Part shown: one piece after another, positions 32,613-33,635 of the stretch
Layout of the letters: each line of letters begins with the position of its first letter
Numbering within the stretch: position 1 is the stretch's first letter
Assembly (NCBI GenBank): GCA_943370145.1
Contig: CALRPY020000047.1
Span: 1 to 33,635, forward strand
DNA: 33,635 nt
DNA from: Ga0077536 sp943370145
GTDB taxonomy: Bacteria; Pseudomonadota; Gammaproteobacteria; Ga0077536
Reading direction: 5' to 3'
The notes under the pieces: generated by a model
Database searches by the model: none
What the model was told of the DNA's origin: nothing
The model's input: only the letters and a program-made list of their open reading frames with translations
Translations under genes and position numbers: made by a program

Positions 32613-33635
32613 CTACCTGGGGGACGGTGGACAGCGCGGCAGTTTCTCCATCCGGCGGGGACCCGCCAGCGCATAGGTTTCGGCGCCCTGCGTGGCCGCG
32701 CTGTTGACGCGGGCGACGACGCTGCGTGCACTTGGTCGTGCATCGGGGCCGCGTCCGTTCGAGACCTGTACGACGTTGTCCTGCGCCGTGCGGTGCGCGT
32801 CGCGATCGATCAGGCGCGACGCCGCGTCGTCGGTGTGCAGTTCGAGATCGAGCGGCGCGAGTGCCGGCCAGCGGTCGCAGTCCGTGCAGACTGCCGCGTG
32901 GCGATGCCACGTGAGCGTCAGCTTGTCCCAGGGCTCGAGGCGCGTGCGGTAGCAGACGGCTTGGCCCGCCGCGATGGTGCCGAGTCTCGCATGCCGTGCC
33001 TCGGCGAGTGCGCGCCGTGGGTCGACATAACCCCAGCCGTAGCTGCGATCGTGATGTGCACCGAAGGGCCATGGCCGGTGGCGCGTGGCGTTCACATCCG
33101 TCGCGCAGCCGCGGCCGTTGCCGCGGGTCGCCGGATGGGGCGCGCCGCCGCTGTCCCAGGCCTGTGCACTGTTGATCAGCACCGCTTTCACCAGGCGTGG
33201 ATCGCGCAGTCCGTCCTGGCGCAGGCGCAGCGCCACGCCGCCGACCAGCGCCGCCGCGGGACTGGTGCCCGAATTCGTCTTCCAGTGTCCGCCACGCGTG
33301 CCGTCGGGACGGCCGAGCCGCACACAGAAGGCGCAGGGCGTCGCGCTGCCGTCGCGACACTGCGTGCGGCACCAGGCGGGGTCGACCCCCGTCGTCGTTA
33401 CGCGCACGCCGGGCGCGACGAGATCGAGCAGGCGCGGGCCGTCGGCCGGACCCACGCTGCTCGTCGCGTAGATCTTGTGCCGCTCGCGCACGGCGGACGG
33501 CCCGCAACTCGTCCAGTCGAACGCGTGCATGTTGCCGACGGTGATGCCGTTGTAGGTATCGCCGGGCACGGTCATCGAGTTGAACGATGCATGCCCGCGA
33601 TTGCCCGCCGACTTCACGAACAGCAGGCCTTCGTC
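32613..33635 (-). CDS. Subtilisin-like (S8) serine protease, N-terminus outside the window
   Basis: C-terminal 340 or so residues of a secreted-type S8 peptidase; the frame is open to the window edge (33635), so the start, signal peptide and catalytic Asp and His lie beyond. Visible are the oxyanion-hole Asn in FVKSAGNRGHASF, the region leading to YATSSVG and DLVAPGVRV, and the catalytic Ser in GTSPAAALVGGVALRLRQ. After the catalytic core comes a beta-rich C-terminal domain of about 130 residues with LTWHRH and several Cys. About nine cysteines in the visible part, several in pairs (WCRTQC, CAFC, CTDC), point to disulfides and export. Substrate unknown. Confidence 0.88.
   Translation of the reverse strand, partial: DEGLLFVKSAGNRGHASFNSMTVPGDTYNGITVGNMHAFDWTSCGPSAVRERHKIYATSSVGPADGPRLLDLVAPGVRVTTTGVDPAWCRTQCRDGSATPCAFCVRLGRPDGTRGGHWKTNSGTSPAAALVGGVALRLRQDGLRDPRLVKAVLINSAQAWDSGGAPHPATRGNGRGCATDVNATRHRPWPFGAHHDRSYGWGYVDPRRALAEARHARLGTIAAGQAVCYRTRLEPWDKLTLTWHRHAAVCTDCDRWPALAPLDLELHTDDAASRLIDRDAHRTAQDNVVQVSNGRGPDARPSARSVVARVNSAATQGAETYALAGPRRMEKLPRCPPSPR

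Noticed and set aside
1..33635. CRISPR arrays, tRNA or rRNA genes, insertion sequences and prophage genes
   Set aside because: No regularly spaced repeats, no cloverleaf or rRNA-like stretch and no transposase, integrase or phage protein was recognised on either strand.

Overview
The window is uniformly GC-rich, gene-dense DNA from a proteobacterium. Gene content and codon style suggest a beta- or gamma-proteobacterium; the lineage is an inference, since no rRNA or marker gene is present. Most of it is a nitrogen-scavenging island for urea and short-chain amides.

Layout. (1) 2-703: 3' part of a short-chain dehydrogenase. (2) 711-4950, minus strand: a LuxR-type response regulator overlapping a very large hybrid sensor kinase whose N-terminal half is an NCS1-type permease. 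A consensus sigma-54 promoter (5025-5039) lies just upstream of the kinase, with an NtrC-like dyad further up. (3) 5266-13414, plus strand: a first urtABCDE-type ABC transporter, formamidase (fmdA), the FmdB zinc-ribbon protein and a porin. This set matches the amide-utilisation (fmd) type of locus, so the first transporter may prefer formamide or other short amides. (4) 13482-25379, plus strand: a second, canonical urtABCDE transporter followed without a real break by hupE/ureJ, ureD, a fused ureAB, ureC, ureE, ureF, ureG and a small lipoprotein. (5) 25594-29569, plus strand: an FrhB-family iron-sulfur flavoprotein, a luciferase-like flavin monooxygenase, an acetoacetate-decarboxylase-like protein and an NTF2-like protein, a set of unknown function. 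(6) 29737-33635, minus strand: a D-aminoacylase-type amidohydrolase, a small NrtS-type nitrate/nitrite transporter with its own sigma-54-like promoter, a conserved hypothetical protein and the C-terminal part of a subtilisin-like protease.

How it works together: the porin admits urea and amides across the outer membrane, two binding proteins and two ABC systems import them, formamidase and urease release ammonia, and HupE/UreJ with UreE/UreG supply nickel. The membrane-embedded kinase and its regulator are the likely local control, and the sigma-54 sites tie the locus to general nitrogen limitation. Strong stem-loops follow the binding-protein genes, fmdA and the porin gene, which suggests post-transcriptional tuning within the long transcripts.

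No tRNA, rRNA, CRISPR array, insertion sequence or phage gene was seen. Two intergenic repeat elements (27044-27215 and 29591-29713) look like members of genome-wide families.
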